From NCBI RefSeq assembly GCF_017744655.1, contig NZ_JAGIAW010000008.1, positions 62,001 through 126,000 on the forward strand: DNA of 64,000 bases, read 5' to 3'. A program made the position numbers and the translations under genes. The stretch is from Devosia sp. GTDB taxonomy: Bacteria; Pseudomonadota; Alphaproteobacteria; Rhizobiales; Devosiaceae. The notes beneath the pieces were generated by a model. The model was given only the letters and a program-made list of their open reading frames with translations, ran no database searches and was not told the DNA's origin. This document shows positions 25,305-34,109 of the stretch, in pieces (the first letter of the stretch is position 1; the number at the start of each line of letters is the position of its first letter).

Positions 25305-28226
25305 TCAGTGCGCCTCATCCCAATTCTTGGCCGCATGTGCGTCCACCTGGATCGGCACGGTTAGCCGCACCGCCGGTTCTGCTGCGCCTTCCATCACCCG
25401 TTTGATCACCGGAATCGCCTGATCTTCCGTGCCTTCCGGCACTTCAAAGATCAGTTCGTCGTGGACCTGCAGCAGCATGTCGGCGTCAATTTTTGCCTTT
25501 TTCAGTTCCGGCTCCATGCGGATCATGGCGCGGCGGATGATGTCGGCAGCAGAACCCTGGATGGGGGCGTTGATGCTGGCGCGTTCGACAAAGCTGCGTT
25601 CGCTGGGATTGCCGGAATTGGCATTGGGGAACTGGATTTTGCGGCCAAAGATGGTCGTAACAAAACCGTCGGCTTTCACCTTGACCTTCTGCTCGTCCAT
25701 ATAGTCGCGAATGCCCGGGAAGCGCTCAAAATAGGTTTTGATGTAGTCGCCGGCTTCGCCGCGGGGGATGCCGAGCTGGTTGGCAAGGCCGAAGGCGGAA
25801 ATGCCGTAGATGATACCAAAATTGATAGCCTTGGCGCGACGGCGCACTTCGCTCGGCATGCCTTCCACGGGCACGTTGAACATTTCCGAGGCCGTCATGG
25901 CGTGAATGTCGAGGCCTTCTTCGAACGCGTCCTTGAGCGCCTGGATATCGGCGATATGGGCGAGGACGCGCAGCTCGATCTGGGAATAGTCGGCCGAGAT
26001 CAGTGTCTTGCCAGGTGCAGCGACGAAGGCGGTGCGGATTTTGCGGCCATCGCTGGTGCGGACCGGAATGTTTTGGAGGTTCGGATCGTTTGACGAGAGG
26101 CGCCCGGTAAGCACACTGGCCTGCGAATAGGACGTGTGCACGCGGCCGGTGCGCGGGTTCATATAGGTGGGGAGGGCATCGGTATAGGTGCCCTTGAGCT
26201 TGGTGAGCTGGCGCCAATCGACAATGGTGCGAGCAAGGGGAATGCCCTTGAGCGCGAGGTCTTCGAGCACATCGGCGCCGGTCGACCAGGCGCCGGTTTT
26301 CGTCTTGGTGCCGCCTTCGAGGCCCATCTTGTCGAAGAGGATTTCGCCGAGCTGTTTTGGCGAGCCGAGATTAAAACTCTGGCCGGCGAGTTCATGGGCT
26401 TCCGCCTCGAAGGCGGCGGCGCGCTGGGAAAAATCGCCCGAGAGGCGGGCGAGAATCTGGCGATCGACGGTAATGCCGCGCGCTTCCATGCGGGCGAGCA
26501 CGGGAGCGAGGGGACGTTCGAGGGTTTCGTAGAGCGTCGTGGCGTTTTCCGCCGCAAGGCGCGGCTTCAGGATGTGCCAGAGGCGCAGCGTGAGGTCGGC
26601 GTCTTCGCCGGCATAGCGGGCGGCAGCCGATATATCGAGCTGGTCGAAGGTTTTCTGCGCCTTGCCGGTGCCGGCAAGCTCGGAAAAGGTGATGGTCTTG
26701 TGATTGAGCCAATGGTCGGCGAGCACGTCGAGGCCATTATATTGCGGGCCGTCGAGCGCGTAGGACATGAGCATGGTGTCGTCGATCGGCGCCATGTCGA
26801 TGCCGTAGCGCCAGAAAATCTCCATGTCATATTTGACGTTCTGGCCGATCTTCAGGATCGCCGCGCTTTCGATCACCGGCTTTAGCGCTTCGAGGACGTC
26901 GCGAATGGGCAATTGGCCTTCAACGAGGCCGCCGCCGGAGAGGAGGTCGCCGGCAAGGGCGTGGCCGACGGGGATGTAGCAGCCTTCGCCGATCCTGGTG
27001 GAAAGGCAGATGCCGACGAGATCGGCGGTCTGTGGATCAAGGCCGGTGGTTTCCGTGTCGATGGCGACGAGGCCGGTATCGACGATCTTGGCGACCCAGG
27101 CGGCGAGACGCTCGGGCGTCGAGACGGTTTCATAGTCGTCGTAATTGATCGGAATGGCCTTGATACGCGCATGTTCTTCGGCGGCAAAGCGGGCGGGGCC
27201 GGAGCCGGGCACGACATTGGCGGCAAGCTTTGCTTTCGCGACCGAAAGGCTGGCGGATTTTTGCGGGACACCGGGCACCGGGACGGCAGCGCCGGCCTTG
27301 AGTTCGGGATCGGCCTCAAAGTCATCGGGATTGGCTTCGAGCAGCGCTGCCAGGCGCTTGGTGATCGTGGCGAATTCCATCGCCTTGAGGAAGGGGAACA
27401 GGGCCGCAGGCGCCATGGGCTGGCGGATGAGGCCATCGAGGTCGATTTCGACCGGGACCTTTTGCTCGAGCGTCACGAGCTTCTTGGAAATGCGCGCAAG
27501 ATCGGCATTGGCGATCAGTTTTTCGCGGCGGGCGTTCTGCTTGATCTCGCCGGCGCGCTCCAAGAGCGTTTCGAGATTGCCATAGGTATTGATGAGTTCG
27601 GCGGCGGTTTTGACACCGATGCCGGGCACGCCGGGGACGTTGTCGACAGAGTCGCCGCAAAGCGCCTGCACGTCGATGACCTTGTCGGGGGTGACGCCGA
27701 ATTTGGTGAAGACTTCATCGGGGCCGATCCAGCGCAGGGGCGGCTGGCCGGGGCGGGGAATGGTGTCGAGGAGACGGATGGAGCCATCGGGCTCGACGAG
27801 CTGCATCAGATCCTTGTCGGAAGACGCGATGGTCACCTTCCAGCCGGCATTTTTCGCCATGCAGGCATAGGTGGCCATGATGTCGTCGGCCTCCCAGCCT
27901 TCCATTTCGATGGAAGGAATGGAAAAGGCGCGGGTGGCCGAGCGAGTCAGGGGGAACTGCGGAACCAGTTCTTCGGGCGCCGGTGGGCGCTGGGCTTTAT
28001 AATCGGGATACAAATCATCGCGAAAAGTCTTGCCCTTGGCATCGAAGATGACGGCCATGTGGGTCGGCGCTTCGTCGGCGTCCATGTCCTGCGTTAGCTT
28101 GAACAGCATGTTGCAGAACCCCTGCACGCAGCCGACCGGCAGGCCATCGGACTTGCGGCTGAGCGGCGGCAAGGCGTGGAAGGCGCGGAAAATATAGCCC
28201 GAGCCGTCGACGAGCAGCAGATGCAT
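25305..28226 (-). CDS. polA: DNA polymerase I
   Basis: Repair and Okazaki-fragment-processing polymerase of 973 aa with all three domains. The 5'-nuclease (about 1-290) has LLLVDGSGYIFRAFHAL, GWEADDIMATYA, SSDKDLMQLV and CGDSVDNVPGVPGIG. The 3'-5' exonuclease (about 360-560) retains its catalytic acids in DTETTGLD, QNVKYDME and YAGEDADLTLRLW, so proofreading is likely active. The polymerase domain has DYSQIELRVLAHI (motif A), RRRAKAINFGIIYG (motif B) and QVHDELIFEV (motif C). ATG read from 28226. Convergent with the HerA-like gene, with no room for a terminator between them. Confidence 0.97.
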   Translation of the reverse strand: MHLLLVDGSGYIFRAFHALPPLSRKSDGLPVGCVQGFCNMLFKLTQDMDADEAPTHMAVIFDAKGKTFRDDLYPDYKAQRPPAPEELVPQFPLTRSATRAFSIPSIEMEGWEADDIMATYACMAKNAGWKVTIASSDKDLMQLVEPDGSIRLLDTIPRPGQPPLRWIGPDEVFTKFGVTPDKVIDVQALCGDSVDNVPGVPGIGVKTAAELINTYGNLETLLERAGEIKQNARREKLIANADLARISKKLVTLEQKVPVEIDLDGLIRQPMAPAALFPFLKAMEFATITKRLAALLEANPDDFEADPELKAGAAVPVPGVPQKSASLSVAKAKLAANVVPGSGPARFAAEEHARIKAIPINYDDYETVSTPERLAAWVAKIVDTGLVAIDTETTGLDPQTADLVGICLSTRIGEGCYIPVGHALAGDLLSGGGLVEGQLPIRDVLEALKPVIESAAILKIGQNVKYDMEIFWRYGIDMAPIDDTMLMSYALDGPQYNGLDVLADHWLNHKTITFSELAGTGKAQKTFDQLDISAAARYAGEDADLTLRLWHILKPRLAAENATTLYETLERPLAPVLARMEARGITVDRQILARLSGDFSQRAAAFEAEAHELAGQSFNLGSPKQLGEILFDKMGLEGGTKTKTGAWSTGADVLEDLALKGIPLARTIVDWRQLTKLKGTYTDALPTYMNPRTGRVHTSYSQASVLTGRLSSNDPNLQNIPVRTSDGRKIRTAFVAAPGKTLISADYSQIELRVLAHIADIQALKDAFEEGLDIHAMTASEMFNVPVEGMPSEVRRRAKAINFGIIYGISAFGLANQLGIPRGEAGDYIKTYFERFPGIRDYMDEQKVKVKADGFVTTIFGRKIQFPNANSGNPSERSFVERASINAPIQGSAADIIRRAMIRMEPELKKAKIDADMLLQVHDELIFEVPEGTEDQAIPVIKRVMEGAAEPAVRLTVPIQVDAHAAKNWDEAH

Positions 28227-28343
28227 GAGACGATTCCCTTTCAGTCCGGGCGGGACTTTAAAGGGTCGGGAACAAATAGGGTACCCGGATTTTGCGTGGC
28301 TTGTGCGAGGGCTTGATCGTTAATCGACGATGGAGTTAACCTT

Positions 28344-29492
28344 GTGGCCTTGCCGACCCCTTCTGGTGTTGCCATGTCCAGTTCTGCCAAGCACTTCGTC
28401 ACCGACCGGCTCAAGGCCATCGGTATGGAAATCAACGGCCCCGCGCCGTGGTCGCCGCAGGTTCACAATGAGCGACTATGGGCGCGGCTGCTGCGCGATG
28501 GCACGCTGGGGCTGGGCGAAAGCTATATGGACGGCTGGTGGGATGCGGAGGCGCTCGACGCGTTCCTCTTCCGCCTCGTCAGCAGCAATGTCCAGGATGC
28601 TTTCCCTAGGGACCTGGCCGTGATGTGGAGCCTCGCCAAGGGGCACCTGCTCAATCTCCAGCGCCTGCGGGTGACCGAGGTCGGGGAGAAGCACTATGAC
28701 ATCGGCAACGATCTCTATGCCGCCATGCTCGATAGTCGCATGATCTATTCCTGCGGCTATTGGCGCGATGCGGCCGATCTCGAAGCGGCCCAGGAGGCCA
28801 AGCTCGACCTCATCTGCCGAAAACTCGGCCTCGCGCCCGGCATGCATATCCTCGATATCGGCTCGGGCTGGGGCGGGCTGCTGAAATTCGCGGCGGAGCG
28901 CTATGGCGTGACGGGGCTCGGTGTGACGGTCAGCAAGGAGCAGGCGGCGCTGGCCAATGAACGGAGCAAGGGATTGCCGGTCGAAACCAGGCTCCTCGAC
29001 TATCAGGCGCTCGAGGGGCAGTTCGACCGGATCGTCTCTGTCGGCATGTTCGAACATGTGGGCTACAAGAATTATCGCGCCTATTTCGAAAAGGCGGCGC
29101 GCCTCCTCAAGCCCGATGGGCTTTTCCTGCTTCACACGATCGGCGGCAATCTTTCGACGACCCATGGCGACCCCTGGAGCGAAAAGTACATTTTTCCCAA
29201 TGGCATGCTGCCTTCCGTCACCCAGATCGGCAAGGCGCTGGAAGGCCTCTTCGTCATGGAGGACTGGCATAATTTCGGCGCCGATTATGACCGGACGCTG
29301 CTCGCCTGGCGCGACAAGTTCGACGCCGCCTGGCCGGCGCTGAGGGGCGAGAAATATGACGAGCGGTTCCGGCGGATGTGGCGCTACTACCTCTCGAGTT
29401 TTGCCGCCATGTTCCGCGCCCGCAGGATCAATCTCTGGCAATTGGTGCTCTCGCCCAATGGCGTCGCGGGCGGATATCGCAGCATTCGCTGA
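28344..29492 (+). CDS. cfa: cyclopropane-fatty-acyl-phospholipid synthase
   Basis: SAM-dependent methylene transferase acting on unsaturated acyl chains of membrane phospholipids. The SAM site LDIGSGWGGLLKFAAERYGV near residue 170, the acyl-substrate motif EKHYDIGNDLYAAMLD, and the C-terminal EDWHNFGADYDRTLLAW with RMWRYYLSSFAAMFRAR (bicarbonate/lipid side) all match Cfa. Length 382 aa is the E. coli size. GTG 28344 has GGAG 9 nt upstream; ATG 28374 is an alternative without a ribosome site. Divergent from polA; typical Cfa expression is stationary-phase or acid induced, but nothing in the promoter proves this here. Confidence 0.94.
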   Translation: MALPTPSGVAMSSSAKHFVTDRLKAIGMEINGPAPWSPQVHNERLWARLLRDGTLGLGESYMDGWWDAEALDAFLFRLVSSNVQDAFPRDLAVMWSLAKGHLLNLQRLRVTEVGEKHYDIGNDLYAAMLDSRMIYSCGYWRDAADLEAAQEAKLDLICRKLGLAPGMHILDIGSGWGGLLKFAAERYGVTGLGVTVSKEQAALANERSKGLPVETRLLDYQALEGQFDRIVSVGMFEHVGYKNYRAYFEKAARLLKPDGLFLLHTIGGNLSTTHGDPWSEKYIFPNGMLPSVTQIGKALEGLFVMEDWHNFGADYDRTLLAWRDKFDAAWPALRGEKYDERFRRMWRYYLSSFAAMFRARRINLWQLVLSPNGVAGGYRSIR

Positions 29493-29544
29493 CATTCTCG
29501 TCGCCCCTTGGGTGTGACGGTAGCCGCTTGTCATTCCGATAAAA

Positions 29545-29578
29545 CTAATGATATTAGGCAAAAAACTAATATCATTAG
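29545..29578. promoter_or_regulatory. double palindromic operator for the adjacent TetR regulator
   Basis: CTAATGATATTAG (29545-29557) and CTAATATCATTAG (29566-29578) are exact reverse complements of each other, and each is also a CTAAT-N3-ATTAG palindrome. Start-to-start distance is 21 bp, two helical turns, as expected for two repressor dimers on one DNA face. The second site ends 9 bp before the TetR start codon, so it would overlap the promoter or ribosome site. Confidence 0.75.
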
Positions 29579-29587
29579 GAAACCACT

Positions 29588-30157
29588 ATGCCGCGCGCGG
29601 GACTTTCGTGGGAAAAGTTGATCCAGGCAGGCGCCGCCCTTGCCGACAGCGAGGGATTTGCCGCCCTCACGCTGGCGGCGCTGGCCCGCCAGTTCGACGT
29701 AAAACTCGCCAGCCTTTATGCGCATGTGCGTAATTCCGACGACCTCAAGGCCGGCGTCGCCCTGCTGGCGCTCGATCTCCTGGCAAAATGGGCCGAGTCG
29801 GCCGTGGCGGGTCGCGCGGGGAAAGAGGCCGTGGTGGCCTTGGCAGAGGCGCATCGGCGCTTTGCCGGGGAGCATCCGGGTCTCTTTGAGGCGGCGCGAT
29901 TTCCGCTTTCGGCGGAGCAGGCGGCCGGCAGCGGTGGCCCGCGGCTGGCGCGGACCATGCTGGCGGCTCTGCGCGGCTATGAGCTTTCCGAGGCGGACCA
30001 GGTACATGCCGTGCGGCTGCTCGGTTCTTTTTTTCTGGGTTTTTCGCTGCTCGAGCGTAGCGGCAGTTTTGCCCATAGCCAGCCCGAGCCCGGTCAGTCC
30101 TGGCGGCGCGGGCTCGATGCGCTCGATGTGACATTCAAGAATTGGAAGACGACATGA
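29588..30157 (+). CDS. TetR/AcrR-family transcriptional regulator
   Basis: Ligand-responsive repressor, 189 aa. The N-terminal helix-turn-helix is clear: LIQAGAALADSEGFAALTLAALARQFDVKLASLYAHVRNSDDL (about residues 10-52). The C-terminal ligand/dimerisation domain resembles the WHG-type TetR_C group (ARTMLAALRGYELSEADQVHAVRLLGSFFLGF). ATG 29588 is 9 bp after a double palindrome that is its likely operator, so autoregulation is expected. Its stop codon overlaps the start of the SGNH hydrolase gene (ATGA), so that gene is the obvious co-regulated target. The inducing ligand is unknown. Confidence 0.88.
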   Translation: MPRAGLSWEKLIQAGAALADSEGFAALTLAALARQFDVKLASLYAHVRNSDDLKAGVALLALDLLAKWAESAVAGRAGKEAVVALAEAHRRFAGEHPGLFEAARFPLSAEQAAGSGGPRLARTMLAALRGYELSEADQVHAVRLLGSFFLGFSLLERSGSFAHSQPEPGQSWRRGLDALDVTFKNWKTT

Positions 30158-31308
30158 AGAATTTTGCCATTACCGCCGATCTGGTTTTCGGCGCGCAGGA
30201 GCTGGAGCGGACCGAAATGGGCCTGCAACCGCATCGCCTGCCGGCAAAGGCGCGGCGGCAGAACGAGGATGCCGGCTTCTCCATGGCCGAGCGGCAGCCT
30301 TCGGGTATCCGATTGAAATTCCGCACGGCGGCGAGCGTGATCGAATTGGACGTGCTGCCGACCAAGCGCGTCTATACCGGCATGCCGGCGCGACCGGATG
30401 GGGTTTTCGATCTGCGGGTCGATGGCGAACTGACACAGCAACGAGGTGCGCTCGGCGGGCGTGTGATGCGCATCGGCATGGCGCCGCCATCCATGCTGCT
30501 AGAGCCGGGCGAGGTGCAGGTGCTGCGCTTCGAAGGCCTGCCAGAGCGGGAAAAACTCGTCGAAATCTGGCTGCCGCATGACGAAATGGTTGAGCTGGTG
30601 GCGCTGCGGGCGGATGCCGATCTTGTACCGGTCGCGCCCGGAAAAATCTGGCTCCACCATGGCAGTTCCATCAGCCAGGGTTCTAACGCCACCTCGCCCA
30701 CCGGCATCTGGCCGGCAGTGGCCGCGACGCTGGGTGGGGTCGACCTTGTGAATATGGGTTTTGGCGGCAATGCTCTCCTCGATCCCTTCACGGCGCGGGC
30801 TATGCGCGACGCCAAGGCCGATTTCATCAGCGTCAAGATGGGAATCAATCTGGTCAATGCCGACGTGATGCGGATGCGCGCCTTTGGTTCGGCCCTACAC
30901 GGTTTTCTCGATACGATCCGCGAGGGGCATCCAGAGACGCCCTTGGTGGTGGTGTCCCCCATTTATTGTCCGATCCATGAGACGACGCCCGGCCCCTGCC
31001 AGTTCGACTTTGCCGCCCTGGCCGAGGGCCGGTTGCTGTTCCGGGCGGAAGGCAAAGCGGAGGAGGTGCCCAAGGGCAAGCTGACGCTCGTCACCATTCG
31101 CCAGAAAATGCAGGAGATCGTGATGCAAAGGTCTGTCAGCGATCCCAAAATCCACTATCTCGACGGTCTCGAGCTCTATGGTGCCGATGACAGTGCGCGG
31201 CTTCCCCTGCCCGATGCGCTGCATCCCGACGCGGCTGCGCATGAACTCATCGGGCGTCGGTTCGCCGAGAAAGCCTTTGCGGGCGTTTTTTCTAGAAGGG
31301 GCGAATAG
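30154..31308 (+). CDS. SGNH/GDSL-family hydrolase
   Basis: Serine esterase-like protein of 384 aa without a signal peptide. An N-terminal beta-rich domain (about 1-160) precedes the SGNH domain. Block I is HHGSSISQGSNA with the nucleophile Ser, block II NMGFGGNALLDP, block III VKMGINLVN, and block V DALHPD with the catalytic Asp and His. This fits carbohydrate-esterase/lipase-like SGNH enzymes with an N-terminal accessory domain. It is translationally coupled to the TetR gene through an ATGA overlap, so it is probably induced by that regulator's ligand. Substrate unknown. Confidence 0.85.
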   Translation: MKNFAITADLVFGAQELERTEMGLQPHRLPAKARRQNEDAGFSMAERQPSGIRLKFRTAASVIELDVLPTKRVYTGMPARPDGVFDLRVDGELTQQRGALGGRVMRIGMAPPSMLLEPGEVQVLRFEGLPEREKLVEIWLPHDEMVELVALRADADLVPVAPGKIWLHHGSSISQGSNATSPTGIWPAVAATLGGVDLVNMGFGGNALLDPFTARAMRDAKADFISVKMGINLVNADVMRMRAFGSALHGFLDTIREGHPETPLVVVSPIYCPIHETTPGPCQFDFAALAEGRLLFRAEGKAEEVPKGKLTLVTIRQKMQEIVMQRSVSDPKIHYLDGLELYGADDSARLPLPDALHPDAAAHELIGRRFAEKAFAGVFSRRGE

Positions 31309-31499
31309 CTGAGGCATTCGCGGCTAACGGCGCCGAGTTCTGCTTGCCGTAACTTCGTCACCAGCCTATTGACCGTGTGGACGCACCCGGCGACAGTATT
31401 GTGATCGAGGCGTTTGTTGCCGCTGATATATATGCCTGAGTCCTTGGCATTTACGGTTCCCACGACTGGGGCTGAGCCGGATTTATTTGAGGAGCTATC

Positions 31500-31829
31500 A
31501 TGAGCGAAACGGGTACCCCCGCTTCTACCCCCCGCGCCCTGCCGTCCGACGACGTGCTGCGCGAAGAAATCATCCAGCTCATCATGACCGAACGCAATGT
31601 CGAGCGCGAAAAGCTGGTGCCGGAAGCCAGTTTCCGTTCGCTCGGCTTTGAATCGCTCGACGTGGTGATGTTGCTCATGGGTGTCGAGGAAAAATACGGC
31701 GTCTATCTACCGATCGACGGCGAACTGAGCACGGTCAATACGCTCTCCGAACTGCTCGATCTGCTCGTCGCGCGCATCAAGACCGCCGAGCCGGCTTCGG
31801 CCGCGACGGCACCCAAGGCTGCACAGTGA
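31500..31829 (+). CDS. acyl carrier protein-like protein
   Basis: 109-aa carrier protein with the phosphopantetheine-attachment motif in FRSLGFESLDVVMLLMGVEEKYGV (Ser near residue 52); Phe-Glu-Ser-Leu replaces the usual Asp-Ser-Leu. It has Pro/Ala-rich extensions at both ends, longer than the ~78 aa housekeeping AcpP. ATG 31500 has GAGGAG 6 nt upstream. It overlaps the ketosynthase start codon (GTGA), so the two are translated as a pair, reminiscent of NodF/NodE-like specialised fatty-acid modules. Probably holds a dedicated acyl chain rather than serving primary fatty acid synthesis. Confidence 0.82.
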   Translation: MSETGTPASTPRALPSDDVLREEIIQLIMTERNVEREKLVPEASFRSLGFESLDVVMLLMGVEEKYGVYLPIDGELSTVNTLSELLDLLVARIKTAEPASAATAPKAAQ

Positions 31830-33028
31830 GCGTACCGGTCGCCATTACTGGCATGGGGGCTGTCACCGCGGCCGGCCTGGGCGTGGATGCGCTCTGGCAG
31901 GCAGCGCGCGATGGCGACCCCAAGGTTTCCCGGCTGGAGGGAGACGAGTTCGCTCGCAGCCACGTCAAGATCGCGGCGCGTGCGCCCTTTGACATGGCGG
32001 ACCATTTTACGCCCAATCAGGCGCGCACGCTTGATCGGTTCTCCGCACTTGCCATCGTGGCAGCGCGGGAAGCCATCGAGGCAGCCAGGGCCGAACCCCG
32101 CGAGTGGGGTGACCGGGTTGCGCTGATCATCGGCACGGGCATCGGTGGCATCGAAACCACCGCCTCCATGTATGGGTCCTTCACCTCGGGCACGCGCGGC
32201 GATCCGATGGCGATCCCGAAGATCATGCCCAATGCGGCGGCCTGCCAGGTCGCCATGGCTTTCGGCATTACCGGCACGCTGCTGGCGACGGCAGGGGCCT
32301 GTTCGTCATCGGCCCAGGCGATTGGCCTTGGGCTGCAACTGATCCGCGCCGGCATTGTCGACCGCGCCATTGTGGGTGGTTCGGAAGCCATGGTGATCCC
32401 ATCGTCCATGCTGGCCTGGGAAATGCTGCGTGTGCTGACCCCCACGGCCCAGCGCCCCTTCTCCAAGGGTCGCGACGGCATGATGATGGGCGAAGGCGCC
32501 GGTGTCATGGTGCTGGAACGTCTTGATCTGGCCGAGGAGCGTGGTGCGCCGATCGTGGGTATGCTGCGTGGTTACGGCACGACGAGCGATGCCAAGGACC
32601 TGCTACGCGCTGATCCCATGCGCTCGTCTGCGGCGATCAGCCGGGCTCTTGCCGATGCGGAGGTCGCTCCGTCCGACATTGCCTATTGTAATGCGCATGG
32701 TACGGGTACCATCGCCAATGACGTGGCGGAGGCCGAGGCGCTGTCGCTGGTCTTTGGCGAAAACCTGCCCAACCTTGCCGTGTCTTCGACCAAGCCGATC
32801 CATGGCCATCTCATCGGCGCAGCCGGGGCGGTGGAAGCCATCGTGACCGTCAAGGCGCTCAACGAAGGCATTGCTCCGCCGACGATCAATTTCCTCGAGC
32901 CCGACCCGGCCATGCATCCGATCAATTGCGTGCCCAACACGGCTCAGCCGATTTCGGGCAAGATCGGCATCAGCAATTCCTTCGCCTTTGGCGGCATCAA
33001 CTGCTCGCTGGTCTTCTCGGCCGCCTGA
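31826..33028 (+). CDS. beta-ketoacyl-ACP synthase (FabF/NodE-like)
   Basis: Condensing enzyme of 400 aa elongating acyl-ACP with malonyl-ACP. The catalytic Cys lies in TAGACSSSAQAIGLGLQLI (near residue 163), the two catalytic His in NAHGTGTIANDVAEA and STKPIHGHLIGAAGAVEAI, and the C-terminal GKIGISNSFAFGGIN is intact. It starts at GTG 31826, overlapping the ACP stop codon. No ketoreductase, dehydratase or malonyltransferase is adjacent, so the pair must borrow other FAS enzymes. A role in an unusual lipid or signal acyl chain is inferred from the stand-alone ACP-KS arrangement. A strong terminator follows. Confidence 0.88.
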   Translation: MSVPVAITGMGAVTAAGLGVDALWQAARDGDPKVSRLEGDEFARSHVKIAARAPFDMADHFTPNQARTLDRFSALAIVAAREAIEAARAEPREWGDRVALIIGTGIGGIETTASMYGSFTSGTRGDPMAIPKIMPNAAACQVAMAFGITGTLLATAGACSSSAQAIGLGLQLIRAGIVDRAIVGGSEAMVIPSSMLAWEMLRVLTPTAQRPFSKGRDGMMMGEGAGVMVLERLDLAEERGAPIVGMLRGYGTTSDAKDLLRADPMRSSAAISRALADAEVAPSDIAYCNAHGTGTIANDVAEAEALSLVFGENLPNLAVSSTKPIHGHLIGAAGAVEAIVTVKALNEGIAPPTINFLEPDPAMHPINCVPNTAQPISGKIGISNSFAFGGINCSLVFSAA

Positions 33029-33054
33029 GGCAAGGCGTCGGACAAAAGATCTGC

Positions 33055-33084
33055 AAAAAGGGCGCTCTCGGAGCGCCCTTTTTT
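33055..33084 (+). terminator. intrinsic terminator after the ACP-KS pair
   Basis: Stem GGGCGCTC (33060-33067) / GAGCGCCC (33071-33078) with loop TCG, flanked by AAAAA and TTTTTT. Confidence 0.92.
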
Positions 33085-33187
33085 CTGCGGGAACCCGACC
33101 CGCTCAATATTCTAACGAATTTGCCGCGCAACCACCCGGACAAACGCACGTTTGCCACTCATCCTTGGTGCCGTTGCGGAGCAGGAC

Positions 33188-33460
33188 GTGGCATTCTTTC
33201 AGAAAAAGGCTGAGCGGATCAGTTGGTCCCAACTGACGTTGACCGAACACATCATCATGATGGCAATGACCGTCGAGCCGCAAAAGCGCGTCGAGTGGCT
33301 GGTACAGCGCGCCCTCTGCTTTCATGGCCTGACCGAGATTACGCCTCAGGGCCTGAAACTCACCCATTTCGGACGACGCATTATCGCCGAACGCCATGGG
33401 CTGCCGGTGGTGGTCGGACGCGATCCGGCAGAAGAACGGCAAACGTCCAACGCCGTTTGA
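33188..33460 (+). CDS. hypothetical protein, 90 aa
   Basis: Small soluble protein between two intrinsic terminators, so it has its own promoter. GTG 33188 has GGAG 6 nt upstream; a TTG at 33152 would add 12 residues. The sequence TLTEHIIMMAMTVEPQKRVEWLVQRALCFHGLTEITPQGLKLTHFGRRIIAE is helical and ends in a pattern resembling a winged-helix segment (LTEITPQGLKLTHFGRRI). No family is recognised and no function is assigned. Confidence 0.55.
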   Translation: MAFFQKKAERISWSQLTLTEHIIMMAMTVEPQKRVEWLVQRALCFHGLTEITPQGLKLTHFGRRIIAERHGLPVVVGRDPAEERQTSNAV

Positions 33461-33480
33461 AACTGACTGACCAGAAACAA

Positions 33481-33510
33481 AAAGGGCGCCGCACGGCGCC
33501 CTTTGTTTTT
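33481..33510. terminator. bidirectional terminator
   Basis: AAAGGGCGCC (33481-33490), loop GCAC, GGCGCCCTTT (33495-33504), then GTTTTT. It separates the hypothetical gene from convergent gcrA and uses the same stem sequence as the terminator at 9034. Confidence 0.9.
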
Positions 33511-33526
33511 GGTGAAGCGGCTGATC

Positions 33527-34099
33527 TCAGCGCTTCTTCTTGTCGATCTGGTGGTAGGCCCGGCGCGAGTGGAATTCGCAATAGGGGCCGGTTTCGAGGC
33601 TGTGCTGGCCACAGAAATAAAAATCTTTGCTCAAGGGATCGCCGATCGGCCACTTGCAGGTGTGCTCGTTGAGCTGCAGCAGCGAGAGGCGCTTGTCCTC
33701 GGGAATGAACAGCTCCTGGGTCGCCGGGGCGACATAGAGCTCGGCTTCCATCTGCGGCGACATGGCGAGGGCGGTGGCGCCCATGACCTGCGGACGCGGC
33801 ATCACCGACGGACGCGGCTTGGCAGCGGCGGCCATCGAGCTGACACCAGCGGAAATGCTGGGGCCGGAAGGACGACGCGGCGCCTGGCGCGGGGCCGGAC
33901 GGGCGCGCGGCGTGGTATTGGTGGGCTTGGCGCGGGCCGAAAGTTTCAGGCGGTGCACCTTGCCGATAACGGCATTGCGGGTGACTCCTTCGCCCAGTTC
34001 GCCGGCGATCTGGCTGGCGCTCAGGCCCTCCATCCAGAGCTTCTTCAGAAGCTCGACACGCTCGTCGGTCCAGCCATTGGGTTGCGCTCCGGTAACCAT
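33527..34099 (-). CDS. gcrA: GcrA cell-cycle regulator
   Basis: Sigma70-associated cell-cycle regulator of alphaproteobacteria that activates promoters carrying methylated GANTC sites. The N-terminal DNA-binding helix-turn-helix GWTDERVELLKKLWMEGLSASQIAGELG and GVTRNAVIGKVHRLKLS is textbook GcrA; a Pro/Ala/Arg-rich linker is followed by the sigma-binding C-terminus with LLQLNEHTCKWPIGDP and the cysteine-containing FYFCGQHSLETGPYCEFHSRRAY. Length of 190 aa is in range. The ATG read from 34099 (MVTGAQPNGWTDERV) is used; an in-frame ATG at 34123 is possible, and most relatives start close to WTDERV. The upstream region holds five GANTC motifs and a near-consensus CtrA site. Confidence 0.93.
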   Translation of the reverse strand: MVTGAQPNGWTDERVELLKKLWMEGLSASQIAGELGEGVTRNAVIGKVHRLKLSARAKPTNTTPRARPAPRQAPRRPSGPSISAGVSSMAAAAKPRPSVMPRPQVMGATALAMSPQMEAELYVAPATQELFIPEDKRLSLLQLNEHTCKWPIGDPLSKDFYFCGQHSLETGPYCEFHSRRAYHQIDKKKR

Positions 34100-34109
34100 C
34101 GTCAACTTA

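Noticed and set aside
31826..33028. Housekeeping fabF
   Set aside because: It is paired with an unusual ACP rather than with fabD/fabG/acpP, so a specialised ketosynthase is more likely.
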